Positions 48,157-57,742 of a stretch of DNA of 64,000 nt are shown here, one piece after another; the stretch's first letter is position 1, and every line of letters starts with the position of its first letter. Location: NCBI GenBank assembly GCA_020543525.1, contig JAHYIO010000036.1, positions 868,001-932,000 of the forward strand. Reading direction: 5' to 3'. The notes beneath the pieces were generated by a model, which did no database searches, was not told the origin of the DNA, and saw only the letters and a list, made by a program, of their open reading frames with translations. The translations under genes were made by a program, and so were the position numbers. The stretch comes from Coriolopsis trogii. Taxonomy: Eukaryota; Basidiomycota; Agaricomycetes; Polyporales; Polyporaceae.

Positions 48157-48916
48157 CCCTAAGGGAGATCCCTAAATAGGGTAACAAGCAAACAAAACAA
48201 TGATAACTACTGATATCTGGGTAATAAGGGCACTTGTCCATCAGATAAGTGTTGGATAAGTACTAGATAAGTTAAATAAACTGATATCTCCCTCAGATAA
48301 GCACCAGAAAAGTCCCAATGTGTGACACAACTATTCTGTTTGAGTCCATGTTGAAGGTGACCCTAGTACAGGCATGGCAGACTCTAGGGGGAAACAGAGG
48401 TGATGATGTTTATGAGAATATGTGGAGCTGCCTATGTTGTCACTGATGTGGACGTAATATGCTGGCAAGTCATGTGACCGTGTGCAGGCCAATCAGGCTG
48501 CTTGTATGGTGTAGCACTGTGAATTGTTGCCCATGTTAATTGCCCCCATAGCCTCCTGAGTCCATGTACATGGCTATAAAGACTACTAACTTGTTCAGAC
48601 TGTGCCAACTCTGAAGTCTGAAGGTGAGGATTGGCAGGGATGGAGACACAAGAGGTCTGATGATGTTTGGAGTTCGGCGGGGTGAGGACTTTGTTGAAGC
48701 TATTAGCAATGCCCTGAGTACACACCGGTGTTCTCAACTTGTGAGAGGAGGTGGAATGTGGGGACTGAGAGGAGCAGAAGTACGAAGTCCAACTTTAAGT
48801 CAGACAATGAGAGAACAAGGTAGAAAGATGAGCAATATTCTAAGTGATGACCGGAGTGAGTCTGGAGGTCAGGGTCAGAGGTTGGACATGGACTTAGAGA
48901 AGAATATATAGAATTT

Positions 48917-49235
48917 AGAGAATAACAGGATATCTGAACTGAGATATAAGTCTACTGCCACCAAACCTTATATAGTTGGAACTTTGGCCAAGGTCTTGGC
49001 ATATTTGGTGTAAGTAGACCAGGAGTCCAATTGGGAATTGAAGTAGATCAAAGTCCATTGTTCGTAACCTGATCAGACTGATCAGAGTATAGTAACAATC
49101 ATAAATGCAATGGGACCTATCAAAAAGAGATGGGACTAAGGTATTAGACATAAAAGGTTAGCATGGTCAAATATTGGGGTTAAGAGTTCAGGGTTTGGGG
49201 CCAATAGGCACAGGCTAACAGTATCCCCCCACTGG
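48917..49235 (-). repeat. LTR-like end with adjacent polypurine tract
   Basis: On the minus strand a purine tract with six G (near 49,221-49,235) is followed immediately by TGTTAGCCTG, the layout polypurine tract then 3' LTR start, just as at 52,311 and 60,755. TATA-like CTTATATAGTTGG is near 48,965. The far end of the LTR (toward lower coordinates) could not be fixed. Confidence 0.35.
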
Positions 49236-49453
49236 GCCCGGGCCCTCAAGGGTCCTAGTGTGAAGGAATAGAAGTGTGCCATAAAAAGTGACAGGAGAGG
49301 AAAAAAGTTTTTATTGGAGTTAGGGTCGGAATCAGGGATAAGAGAAATGGGTATATAGCAGGAGTCGGTGTTGGAGTACCCTTATCTGTGACTTGACCCA
49401 CAACCACCACCATTACCAACACCACCACCATCAACACCACCACCACCACCAAC

Positions 49454-49760
49454 ATGCCCTGCACCCCTAGCCTAGACACTGAGAAGGAGGCACTTGCAGC
49501 CTAGCAAGTGCTCCTTGTGAAGATGGAGTAGGATGCTGAGTGGCGGAGGCAGAAGAGATGGGAGCAACAGGACAGGGAGGAGCAGGAGCAGCAGGAGAGG
49601 GAGGCCAAGGAGGCACAGCAGAGGGTAGCTGAGGCCGAGGTCAAGACTGCATAGCTGGCAGAGAAGAGATGGCAGAGGGGGCCCAAGGCTGTGTTGGGTA
49701 GCAAGAGGAAGAAGGGGGGGGATGGTGCTGTCAGGACCTGAGTGGGCCAGCAGGTACAGA
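49454..49760 (+). pseudogene. Decayed ORF, 5' part, interrupted by the Tc1-like element
   Basis: Reading from MPCTPSLDTEKEALAA, then an extremely charged helical stretch (WEQQDREEQEQQEREAKEAQ) broken by in-frame stops (after AA, KME, VKTA and VRT). It resembles the coiled-coil/basic part of a recurrent agaricomycete transposon-associated ORF. Its probable continuation lies at 51,361-51,860, on the other side of the inserted element. Confidence 0.45.
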
Positions 49761-49780
49761 AAAAAGGGCTAATATATATA

Positions 49781-49805
49781 TACAGTGGCGGTCAAAAATA
49801 ATGCC
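49781..49805 (+). repeat. Left 25-bp terminal inverted repeat
   Basis: Exact inverted match to 51,323-51,347; the match ends after the 25th base, where the two sides diverge completely. Confidence 0.9.
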
Positions 49806-51322
49806 CAGGGGTTACTGGGCATCTAAAATATCGTACTGGGGCAGCATTCTTGAGCAATGTCTGGACGTCTGTGTACATATTAATACCCTACTATGTGCCC
49901 TATCCATACATACAAGAGAGAGTTTGAATGACCCAGAATTGGCAGAGATATTTAAGTCACAATCTTGTGACCCTATTTTGAGAGATGTCATAAGGTGACC
50001 CATACAAGCCATCTTTGACCTCTATAAGGAGTTGAGATTACAATCTACTATTGTTTGTGTGATGGTAGGAATGCATCACTATTCATGTATCTATGAAACC
50101 AGAGATAGTAGTACAAACTGCTAAGGGAGCCTTATAAATAAGACAACAATGCTCCCATAACATGTTGCTTTCTAGACCATCATATATATTGAGAAGTCAT
50201 AATATCATGGTACAGAGTAGTATATCTTCCTGTTTGCATTCTGACTACTCACTTTGCCAGGTTGTTGTCAGACTGGATAATTCGATAATTTGGTTTGAGT
50301 ATTGAATGCAGCCTTGCTATCTGTACTATTTTTACTCCCTATAAAGACCCAGTTGGTTCTGACCTATGAAAGCCAGGTGTTATAAAGACTCAAGTACAAA
50401 GTATATAACGCACTATTCAGAATGTCAGTCCAGTTTTTGCTTCAAGTAGAGTAATGTGATTACTATTATGACATAGGGTTTCAGAGCATAGCAAAGTTTA
50501 GTATGTCTTTTATCCTTGATACTAGGTATCCATAAGCTGGAGACCATAGCAATACTTGCATGATATAGTGTTCTCATAAATAGATACTGAATTGAAGCAT
50601 CAGGTGTTGTAGGAGAGTCAGGCCACAATTACTACTATTGCATCCTTTGGAGCATAGTTGGTATTCCCACTTTTTGCTGATCTAGCTAAGTACAGTTGAA
50701 TGTTTCACAAGTCTCCTATATCACAATATAGTATCCATGCCAACACATAATTTGGTTATGACAGAGAATATCTACACTTCATGATTGGAGATACAAAATA
50801 GTTTTGTCACTCATAATCCGCATTACCCACATTAAACCTCCCTTAAGACCTTGGAACTGCATGGAAGTGGCCTGTATAATATAGTGTTCTATATAATAGG
50901 CCCCATAGTATTTGTATATACATTGGGACTTGGCTTTGTGAATCCTGGGATAAGATACAGGTCTGTGTTTTCAGAGGGTGACTGCCTAAAATGGACACAA
51001 TCATGAATGCATTTGTCAGTCAATATGGCCACATTGTACATGATTTTTGCTACAGATGTATGCATAGTGAGGAGTAGTAAACCTTTGTAGAGAATGCATT
51101 CATATGTCTCAATCTGGTAGTAGGAAATCAGTCAAATTATTTCGATAATGCTCAATTTTATGCTCATCCCATGTGCATCCTAGCTGCATTACCATGCTCC
51201 TATTAGGTAGGGAATGCCAATGAATGCATGCATAAGTAAGGTGCAGCACTAGTAATATAATATAGCATACAGTCTGGCTATACAGGGTATACTTATGGAG
51301 AAAATGCGAAAAAATGGGAGCA

Positions 51323-51347
51323 GGCATTATTTTTGACCGCCACTGTA
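51323..51347 (-). repeat. Right 25-bp terminal inverted repeat
   Basis: Reverse complement of 49,781-49,805, reading GGCATTATTTTTGACCGCCA at its start and ending in CTGTA followed by TATATA. Confidence 0.9.
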
Positions 51348-51360
51348 TATATATTTTCTT

Positions 51361-51860
51361 TTAGTCGCTGTGTGGAAACTGCCAAAAGAGTGAAGTACCA
51401 TGCTGGTACTCTGTGCACTCTTGCCAAATGAAGGCATGCGAGGCATGCCATAACACCAAGGTGGCATGCAGAGGGAACAGTGAAGGTGGAGTCCAGGCTG
51501 TCAATGCCCCAAAAGCTGAGAAAGAAGAAGCAACAATGAACTGGACCAGAGGAATCCGAGGAGGAGGAAGCAGAGGAGATGGGGGAGAAGCCAAAGAAGA
51601 ACAAGGGAAAGGAAAGAGTGAGGGAGGAGATGGAGGAGGAGGGGTGCATGGACTCCAGGCACCCGATTGACTGGGAGCTCCTGGAGTGCCTGGTCACCAA
51701 GGTGGTAGTGACACGTAAGCTGTCATGATCTATCCTCAGGCACCGACCACGAGGTGCAGAAAAAAGCAGTGCAGGACTACTTTGCTAGGGCAGAGGTGGA
51801 TGACGAGAATAAGGAGGAGGAGGAGGAGGAGGAGGAGGAATACCAGGACTCCGAGGAGGA
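51361..51860 (+). pseudogene. Decayed ORF, 3' part with zinc-cluster-like cysteines and acidic tail
   Basis: Reads CGNCQKSEVPCWY then CQMKACEACHNTKVACRG: a run of CxxC pairs like the double cysteine clusters of a recurrent agaricomycete ORF often next to transposons. It continues through a charged Gly-rich part and, after frame changes, an acidic end encoded by a (GAG)n tract at 51,811-51,840. The first cysteine block directly follows the Tc1-like element, so with 49,454-49,760 it probably formed one gene before insertion. Function not known; I do not claim a transcription factor. Confidence 0.45.
51811..51840 (+). repeat. (GAG)n microsatellite
   Basis: About ten consecutive GGA/GAG units, coding for poly-Glu in the decayed ORF frame. 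Confidence 0.85.
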
Positions 51861-51941
51861 GTAGTAGGTATATAAAATGAATTTTCTAATAACAATGACC
51901 GAGGTCTGAGTGTGAACACTGACGGAGGTCTGAGGCAGTAA

Positions 51942-52310
51942 TGTCGCAACCTGTGGTCAAGCAAGATGTGGAAGGAGACTGAGATGTCGAGCAAGGGTGA
52001 GAATACGAGTCTTGTGCAGCGAGAGTCGAGCAAGGGTGAGAATACGAGTCTTGTGCAGCGAGAGTCGAGCAAGGCTTGACACACAGGGCTGGAGACAAGT
52101 TGTATTGAGAGAATGTAAGTGAACAAAAATACAGCGAGGCTTACCTGGAGACAAGAGGTCAAAACTGAAGTCTCCAGAGGGTGAGCATCTACTACTTATA
52201 TATGGAGAACAATAAGTGCTAGGGACAATAGGTCACAGGTGCATATGAGAGCACTGGAATAATAGTAGAAGCGCGGGCAAAAAAACAATAGAAGTGAGAG
52301 GTTTATGACA
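51942..52310 (-). repeat. 3' LTR (369 bp) of the chromovirus
   Basis: TGTCGCAACC ... TTTATGACA. It differs from the other LTR by a 39-bp tandem duplication (unit starting AGTCGAGCAAGGGTGAGAAT, near 51,985-52,063) that accounts for the whole length difference. TATA-like ACTTATATATGG near 52,194. Confidence 0.93.
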
Positions 52311-52429
52311 GTACCCCCCTCCAAATGCTCGTGTTCTCACAAGCAGCGTTGTGGTGGTACATACGGGTTGTGTGGGCCCAGTGCTGCAGGGAATTGTATA
52401 TGGAAGTCCTGGACGAGATCCGCAGCTTT

Positions 52430-53996
52430 CTATGAGTTGTGCTCAGGTCCATACCCTTTCCAGCAGACAAGGTACTGCAGCTTGTGCCAGCAACTATAGT
52501 ACCTTGAGTTCTGAATCTCCGTGACCTCATATTCCTCTTCACCGTTGACTTCAATGGGTGCTGGTTCTGGTGGTTTGCAACCTAGTATAGTGCTGGGTCG
52601 GTGAGTGTGGAGGAGGGATACGTGGAAGACTGGATGGATCTTCATCGTGTGAGGGAGTTGGAGTTCATAGGCGAGGTTGCTGACTTGTTTCACAACCAGG
52701 TAGGGTCCCACAAACTTGTCAGCGAGTTTCCTGGGGATGCCTACGATGCGCAGGTTGCACGTGTCGAGCCACACCTTTTGGCCTTTGCGGAAGGTGGGTA
52801 CATGTATGTCGTAGTACTGTTTCATGCGTTCTGCTGCAAGTCGAAGTGCGGCTGTGGCGTCTTCGTGGGCATTGGCAAGCTGCTGTAGTTGTGTATCTGT
52901 GTCCGCCACATGAGTGACTGGGTTGGCCAGAACGTAGAACTGGGGTTGATATCTTTGCGTCAGAAAGAAAGAACGATGAGTAGCCTGTTGCTGAGTGGAC
53001 TCGGGAGTTGAGTGCAAACTCCGCGATGGGCAGCCATCTAACCCAGTCTTCTCTCCTTTGGCTGCAGAAAGTGCGGAGATATGCCTCAATCTCCTGGTTT
53101 AGTCCTTCCATCTGACTATTAGTCTGAGGGTGATAGGCGGTTGACATCCTGCTCTCGATGCCCAGTCCCTTGAGGATGCCACAAAAGAGTTCCGATGCGA
53201 ACTGAGGTTCACGGTCAGAGATGATCTTGCGTGGTAAGCCGTGATGCCTGAAGTACTTCTAAATGAAGATGTCGGCGGCCCCTCCTGCATTGATCTCCTT
53301 AAAGCAGAGTACTAGATGAGTAAGTTTGCCGTGGCAGTCAACCATGACTTGGATGGCATTGAAGCCATTGATCAGTGGGAGGCCGACGATATAGTCGCAA
53401 GTGACAATCTGCCCTGGGCTGTCTGGCACCTCATTGGGTTTGAGTTGTCCGTGAGACTTCCCTCTCACAGGTTTTGTGCATCGGCAGGTGTCACATGTGT
53501 CCACATAGTCCTTGATGAACTTCCCCATATTGGGCCACCAGTAGTTGCGCGAGACAAGCTCAAGCATCTTGAACTGGCCTGGGTGTCCGGCCGGAGATGA
53601 GCCGTGGTGGACTTTGACGATCTCTACGTGGAGGGATGTGTCCTTTGGCATATAGACCTTACTGCGGTACAACAGTAGGCCCGCTTTGACGTTCCAGTCA
53701 ACCAGGTCACGTCGTAGACCTGCAGGGCCTAACTTCTTGACTGTCTTGAGGGCTTCAAGCACCTGTTTGTCCTTGGCAGGTCAAGCGCGGATCTTGCAGA
53801 GAAGCGACTTGTCAGCAACGACAGTGGCATGTCCACATTGTGTGGCCAGAATGTGGAACCGCTCGGGGCGCAGTACAACCTGCTTGAGGTGGTCATCAGC
53901 GTCGTTCACCTGGTGATCCGGGTGTTGCAAGAGGACATCCATGTGTCCATTTGAAGTCCCTGGCTTGTGCGAGATGATGAAGTCAAAACGTGACAA
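52430..53996 (-). pseudogene. Chromovirus integrase and C-terminal chromodomain (broken)
   Basis: Integrase HHCC-type zinc region (VHHGSSPAGHPGQ ... CDTCRC) and core with Asp in QIVTCDYI and Glu in NSQMEGLNQEIEAYL. A GPY module (KFVGPYLVVKQVSN) is followed by PVFHVSLL and the chromodomain EYEVTEIQNS ... LQYLVCWKGYGPEHNS, ending in stop at 52,430. Chromodomains direct insertion to histone-marked heterochromatin. Frame breaks at about 53,259 and 53,780. Confidence 0.9.
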
Positions 53997-54025
53997 GTAG
54001 AGTGCCCATTGTGCCTGTCAATGTG

Positions 54026-54450
54026 TCAGATGTTGCACACGTTTCCAGTACTTGAGATTCTTGTGGTCTGACTAGATCTGGAACATGTTGGGTAGGCCTT
54101 CGAGATAGTGCCGCCATGCTGCGAGAGCACAAATAATTGCCAGCATCTCCTTGTTATAGATCTCGTAGTTGCGCTCTGCATTGGACATGGACTCTGAGTG
54201 GTATGCAACCAGGTGCCACTTGCCATTGTCCTGTAGTTGTGCAAGGACTCTGCCCATAGTGTAGCTCGAGGCGTCAACCTCAATTCGTGTTGCGTGGTTT
54301 GGATCGTAGAGGCAGAGGACGGGGTTTTTGATAAATTGCCTCTTGAGCTTATCAAAGGCAGTCTAGGGGTCTGCAGATACGACTGAAGTCCTTGATAAAA
54401 CAATGGTAGAAGTTTGCAAAACCTCTGAACTTGCACACATTAGACACATT
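54026..54450 (-). pseudogene. Chromovirus RNase H region (broken)
   Basis: Reads MGRVLAQLQDNGKWHLVAYH followed by SERNYEIYNKEMLAII-type residues (NAERNYEIYNKEMLAI) and WRHYLEG, the RNase H landmarks of Ty3/gypsy elements. Interrupted by frameshifts on both sides. Confidence 0.82.
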
Positions 54451-54597
54451 GCATGGGGTTGGCCATTCCGCAATGCCTTTGACCTTGACCAGATCCATCT
54501 TGATGTGATTGTGAGAGACTACCAAGCCCAGGTACTCGACCTTCGGAACCTCAAACTTGCACTTCTCCGGTTTGTAGAACAGATCATGCTTCTACAA

Positions 54598-55938
54598 TCA
54601 TTCCAACACTTCCTTTGTGACCGTGCGGTGTTCTGTAAGGTTGTTTGAGAAGTTGAGGATGTCGTCAAGGTATATGGTCAGTTTCCCTTTGACAACGAGA
54701 TCCTTGAAGATGTTATTCATGTAGGCAGAGAATGTGCTGGGCGAGTTTGACAGTCCAAAGAACATGACATTGGGTTCGAAGAGGCCGTGATTCATTATGA
54801 ACGCTGCCTTCCACTTGTCACCTGTCTTGATGCGTATGTTGTTGTACCCCCACTGGATATCCAGTTTGGTGAAGATTTTCGCGTTCTTCAGGCAATTGAC
54901 CAATTCAGAGACCAGCGGGATGGGGTAGCAGTTCTTCACCGTAATGTCGTTGAGGCGGTGATAGTCCTGCACTAGGCAGAGGCTACCATCCTTCTTCTTG
55001 ATGAAGAAAAAGGGAGATGACATGGGTGACTTTGACTCGCTTACATAGCCCTTGGCCAGGTTCTCTCTGATGAACTTGTCGAGTTCCCCTTGTTCATTGG
55101 GTGACAGTGGGTACATGCATGAGTGAAACATCTTCGCATTCAGCACAAGTTCAATAGCATGGTCGTAGGGTCCATGGTCTGGGAGATGTTCTGAGGCTTC
55201 CTTGGAGAAGACATGTAGATATTGGTAGTACTATGGTGGCACGATTTGCTCAGCCATGCACACCTCGCGTTTCTGGTACTCCTGCTCAGCTAGTTGCTGT
55301 GAGTAGGTATAACCCACCATTGCAAACAGCTGCGGACCGTCCAACAGGTTGTGACCGTCTTCCCATGATTGGAGTAAGCTATCTGTCGGCCATGAGTATT
55401 GTCTGTCGGCCATGAGTATTGTCTGTCGGCCATGAGTATTGCCCATATCGCACCCACCTTTCGAACCTTCTGCTTCTGCCAAGAACATTGATGCGCCATA
55501 GGCCAGTCCCCCATATCATGCATCTTTGCCTGAGCAAGCTGATGGTCTATTTAGTGTGCACAACACTTGTCCATACACTGAGACAGACACATGGTGCCCT
55601 GGTTCTAGTCGATTTGTGGGTTGTGCCTGTGTAGCCAGTCGAGGCCGACGATGACATTCTCTTCCCCAATGTCCATCACCACGAGTACTACCTTTTCTCA
55701 ATGCGTGCCAACCTGTAGATCCAGGATGGCAGCCTCAGATGGTTTCTGCATGGTTCAGAGTTTGATTGATGTTGTAGAGGGGAATAGGGCATTGCAGTTT
55801 GCGTGTCGCGACATGGTTGTCACAGACAAAGCGTTGACTGATAAAGGTGGTGGTGGCTCCGCTGTCTACCATCACCACTACTGATTTTTGTTGCTGTTTG
55901 CCAATAAGTTGTACTGGGATGTGAAAGTGCTGGCCCAA
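54598..55938 (-). pseudogene. Chromovirus protease and reverse transcriptase (broken)
   Basis: Protease at 55,735-55,938 with the active-site VDSGATTTFIS. RT at 54,598-55,146: SPFFFIKKKDGSLCLVQDYH, FTKLDIQWGYNNIRI, and the catalytic YLDD box. Between them the 20-bp unit starting TGTCGGCCATGAGTATTG occurs three times in tandem (55,383-55,440), in the linker. Frames differ between protease and RT. Confidence 0.88.
55383..55440. repeat. Tandem repeat, 20-bp unit, three copies
   Basis: TGTCGGCCATGAGTATTGTC repeated head to tail, last copy lacking two bases. Lies in the protease-RT linker; since 20 is not a multiple of three each added copy shifts the frame. Confidence 0.9.
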
Positions 55939-56014
55939 ATGATTGATCTCATAAGTGATATCAGCATCTAGTACAGCGTATCAACTGGATATACAGAGTT
56001 GGCCACACACGGCA

Positions 56015-57389
56015 TCAAGTGTTGTCCTTATCAAAATCCTCCACTTTGTCCTGCTTGGTGGCTTGTGCGATTGCAGTTGATATGGAGGCCAGCTTCGCTT
56101 CCAGGCCCTTGATGATGTCCTCAAGCTCGCCGACCTGTGTGGCGGCTGCTTTGTTGGACTGGCAGTTTTGCGCAAGGTGACTGACCTTGCTGCAAAGGCG
56201 ACAGGTCTGGGTCTCCACCTTGGGTGTTGCGGCGGTGGCAGACTTCTAAGATTGACGTCCCTTCCCCTTAGTTTGCCAGGGTCAGAACTGAGCCGCTTCA
56301 ACCTGCGCGAGTGACTGCGCCATCTTCAGGATGACTCCCTGCATCTTGCTAAGATCAGAGTCGTTATTGGCAGTGACAGTGAGGTGGCGCTGAAGGTCTA
56401 CTAGAAGTGCGTCTTGGTACCGTACACGTCCGTCTTTAGCCAACAAGTTCAGCCAACAAGGCTGTGCGTGTGAGGAGCGCGTTAAACTTGGCTATCCATT
56501 CTTTGAGGTTGGTCATCTTCAGATGGTTTGCGCCTCGGCACCAGTGTTTGAGCTCATTCAAAGCTGCTGCCTTATTGTCAACGGCACAGAAGTGGGTAGT
56601 GAAGTTGCTTTCAAAGTCATTGAAGTCAGCCCAAGCTGAGTCAAACTTGGTGTAGTAGGGTAGGGCCCAGGACGCTGCATCCCTGGTTAGCAGGTTCAGA
56701 AGTGTCATAAACTTCATCCCTGTCATGAACGAAGTGTCAGGGAGTAGTGTGAAGAAGGTCCTGGCCCACACAAGATATACTAATTCCTCTGCTCTGTCCT
56801 TCCTGTCGTACGGCGCAGGTATGAACATTTTGAGCATACTATCCAACAGTGTAGAGCTCATGTTGGCGCGGCCGGAGGTTTGAGTTCAAGCGGGAGATTG
56901 TGGAGGGATGGGGGGTGGGGAGTTCAGGTCAATGATATTGGGTAGAGGTAGAGGGGTAGTGCGGTTAATTGACGTACATCGCTGTTCTAACCGCTCTGCT
57001 GTCAGTGTGATCCCTGGGGGTATTGGTGAAGCAGGTGGAGGCGTGGGTCGTCAACTCGCTGGTTGGCTAGGTGCTCGTTGTACTGCACCTCGCAGAGGTG
57101 GTCGTGATGTGTTGCATATGGGTTCAGCCAGTGGGTTAGCTAGTCAGTCTCGGATAAGCTTCTCATTGTCGTCCGTTGGTTTAACAAACAGTGTGTTTCG
57201 GATGTTGATGAACGACTTGTAGTGATTGCCACATGGTTGGTGATCACAGATGAAAAATTTCTTGTAAATGGGATTGTACGCAGCGTCCTCTATCAACTTC
57301 TTGTTGAAAGCGTGCATCCAACGCTTACACAGTGTAGGTCCTGGGGGTAACACCAGGGTAGATTGGGTTTGATGTTCACCGGCACTCAA
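56015..57389 (-). pseudogene. Chromovirus gag region with zinc knuckle (broken)
   Basis: Pieces at 57,144-57,389, 56,436-56,861 and 56,015-56,218. The middle piece (LVYLVWARTFFTLL ... ASWALPYYTKF ... FESNFTTHFCAVD) is a retrotransposon capsid-like domain; the last has a CCHC zinc knuckle, CRLCSKVSHLAQNC. Stops and frame changes separate them. The product would form the virus-like particle and bind RNA. Confidence 0.85.
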
Positions 57390-57407
57390 AAGAGAGTTTT
57401 GACCTAG

Positions 57408-57737
57408 TGTCGCAACCTGTGGTCAAGCAAGATGTGGAAGGAGACTGAGATATTGAGCAAGGGTGAGAATACGAGTCTTGTGCAGTGAGAGTGGAGCAAG
57501 GCTCGGCACACAGGGCTGGAGACAAGTTGTATTGAGAGAATGTAAGTGAACAAAAATACAGCGAGGCTCACCTAGAGACAAAAGGTCAAAACTGAAGTCT
57601 CCAGAGGGTGAGCGTCTACTACTTATATATGGAGAACAATAAGCGCTAGGGACAATAGGTCACAGGTGCATGTGAGAGCACTGGAATAATAGTGGAAGCG
57701 CGGGCAAAAGAACAATGGAAATGAGGGGTTCATGACA
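57408..57737 (-). repeat. 5' LTR (330 bp) of the chromovirus
   Basis: TGTCGCAACC ... TTCATGACA, roughly 95% like the left LTR apart from the 39-bp unit. Followed on the plus strand by AGTAA, the target-site duplication. Confidence 0.93.
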
Positions 57738-57742
57738 AGTAA

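Larger units (their letters stand above)
49781..51347. mobile_element. Tc1/mariner-like element with perfect 25-bp terminal inverted repeats
   Basis: The left end starts TACAGTGGCGGTCAAAAATA (49,781-49,805) and the right end (51,323-51,347) is its exact reverse complement over 25 bp. TA dinucleotides at both ends within TATATATA context fit TA target-site duplication. The CAGTGGCGGTCAAAA terminus is typical of Tc1/mariner-type elements. The 1.5-kb interior is AT-rich with no frame longer than about 72 codons and no DDE/D signature I can recognise, so it is a dead or non-autonomous copy. Identical TIRs despite a ruined interior suggest mobilisation in trans. Confidence 0.88.
51942..57737 (-). 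mobile_element. Complete but inactive Ty3/gypsy chromovirus (LTR retrotransposon)
   Basis: Two LTRs, 369 and 330 bp, flank a 5.1-kb interior read on the minus strand. A perfect 5-bp target-site duplication AGTAA lies at 51,937-51,941 and 57,738-57,742. A polypurine tract (AGGGGGGTAC on the minus strand) abuts the left LTR, which is the element's 3' LTR. Coding order on the minus strand is gag, zinc knuckle, protease, RT, RNase H, integrase, chromodomain: the Ty3/gypsy order with the chromodomain that defines chromoviruses. Every domain is split by stops or frameshifts, so the copy is defective. No TGG-type primer-binding site follows the 5' LTR. Confidence 0.95.

Noticed and set aside
43177..49740. 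AT-rich stretch as a nuclear copy of mitochondrial DNA
   Set aside because: No cox, cob, nad, rRNA or tRNA-like sequence; LTR and polypurine features point to transposons.
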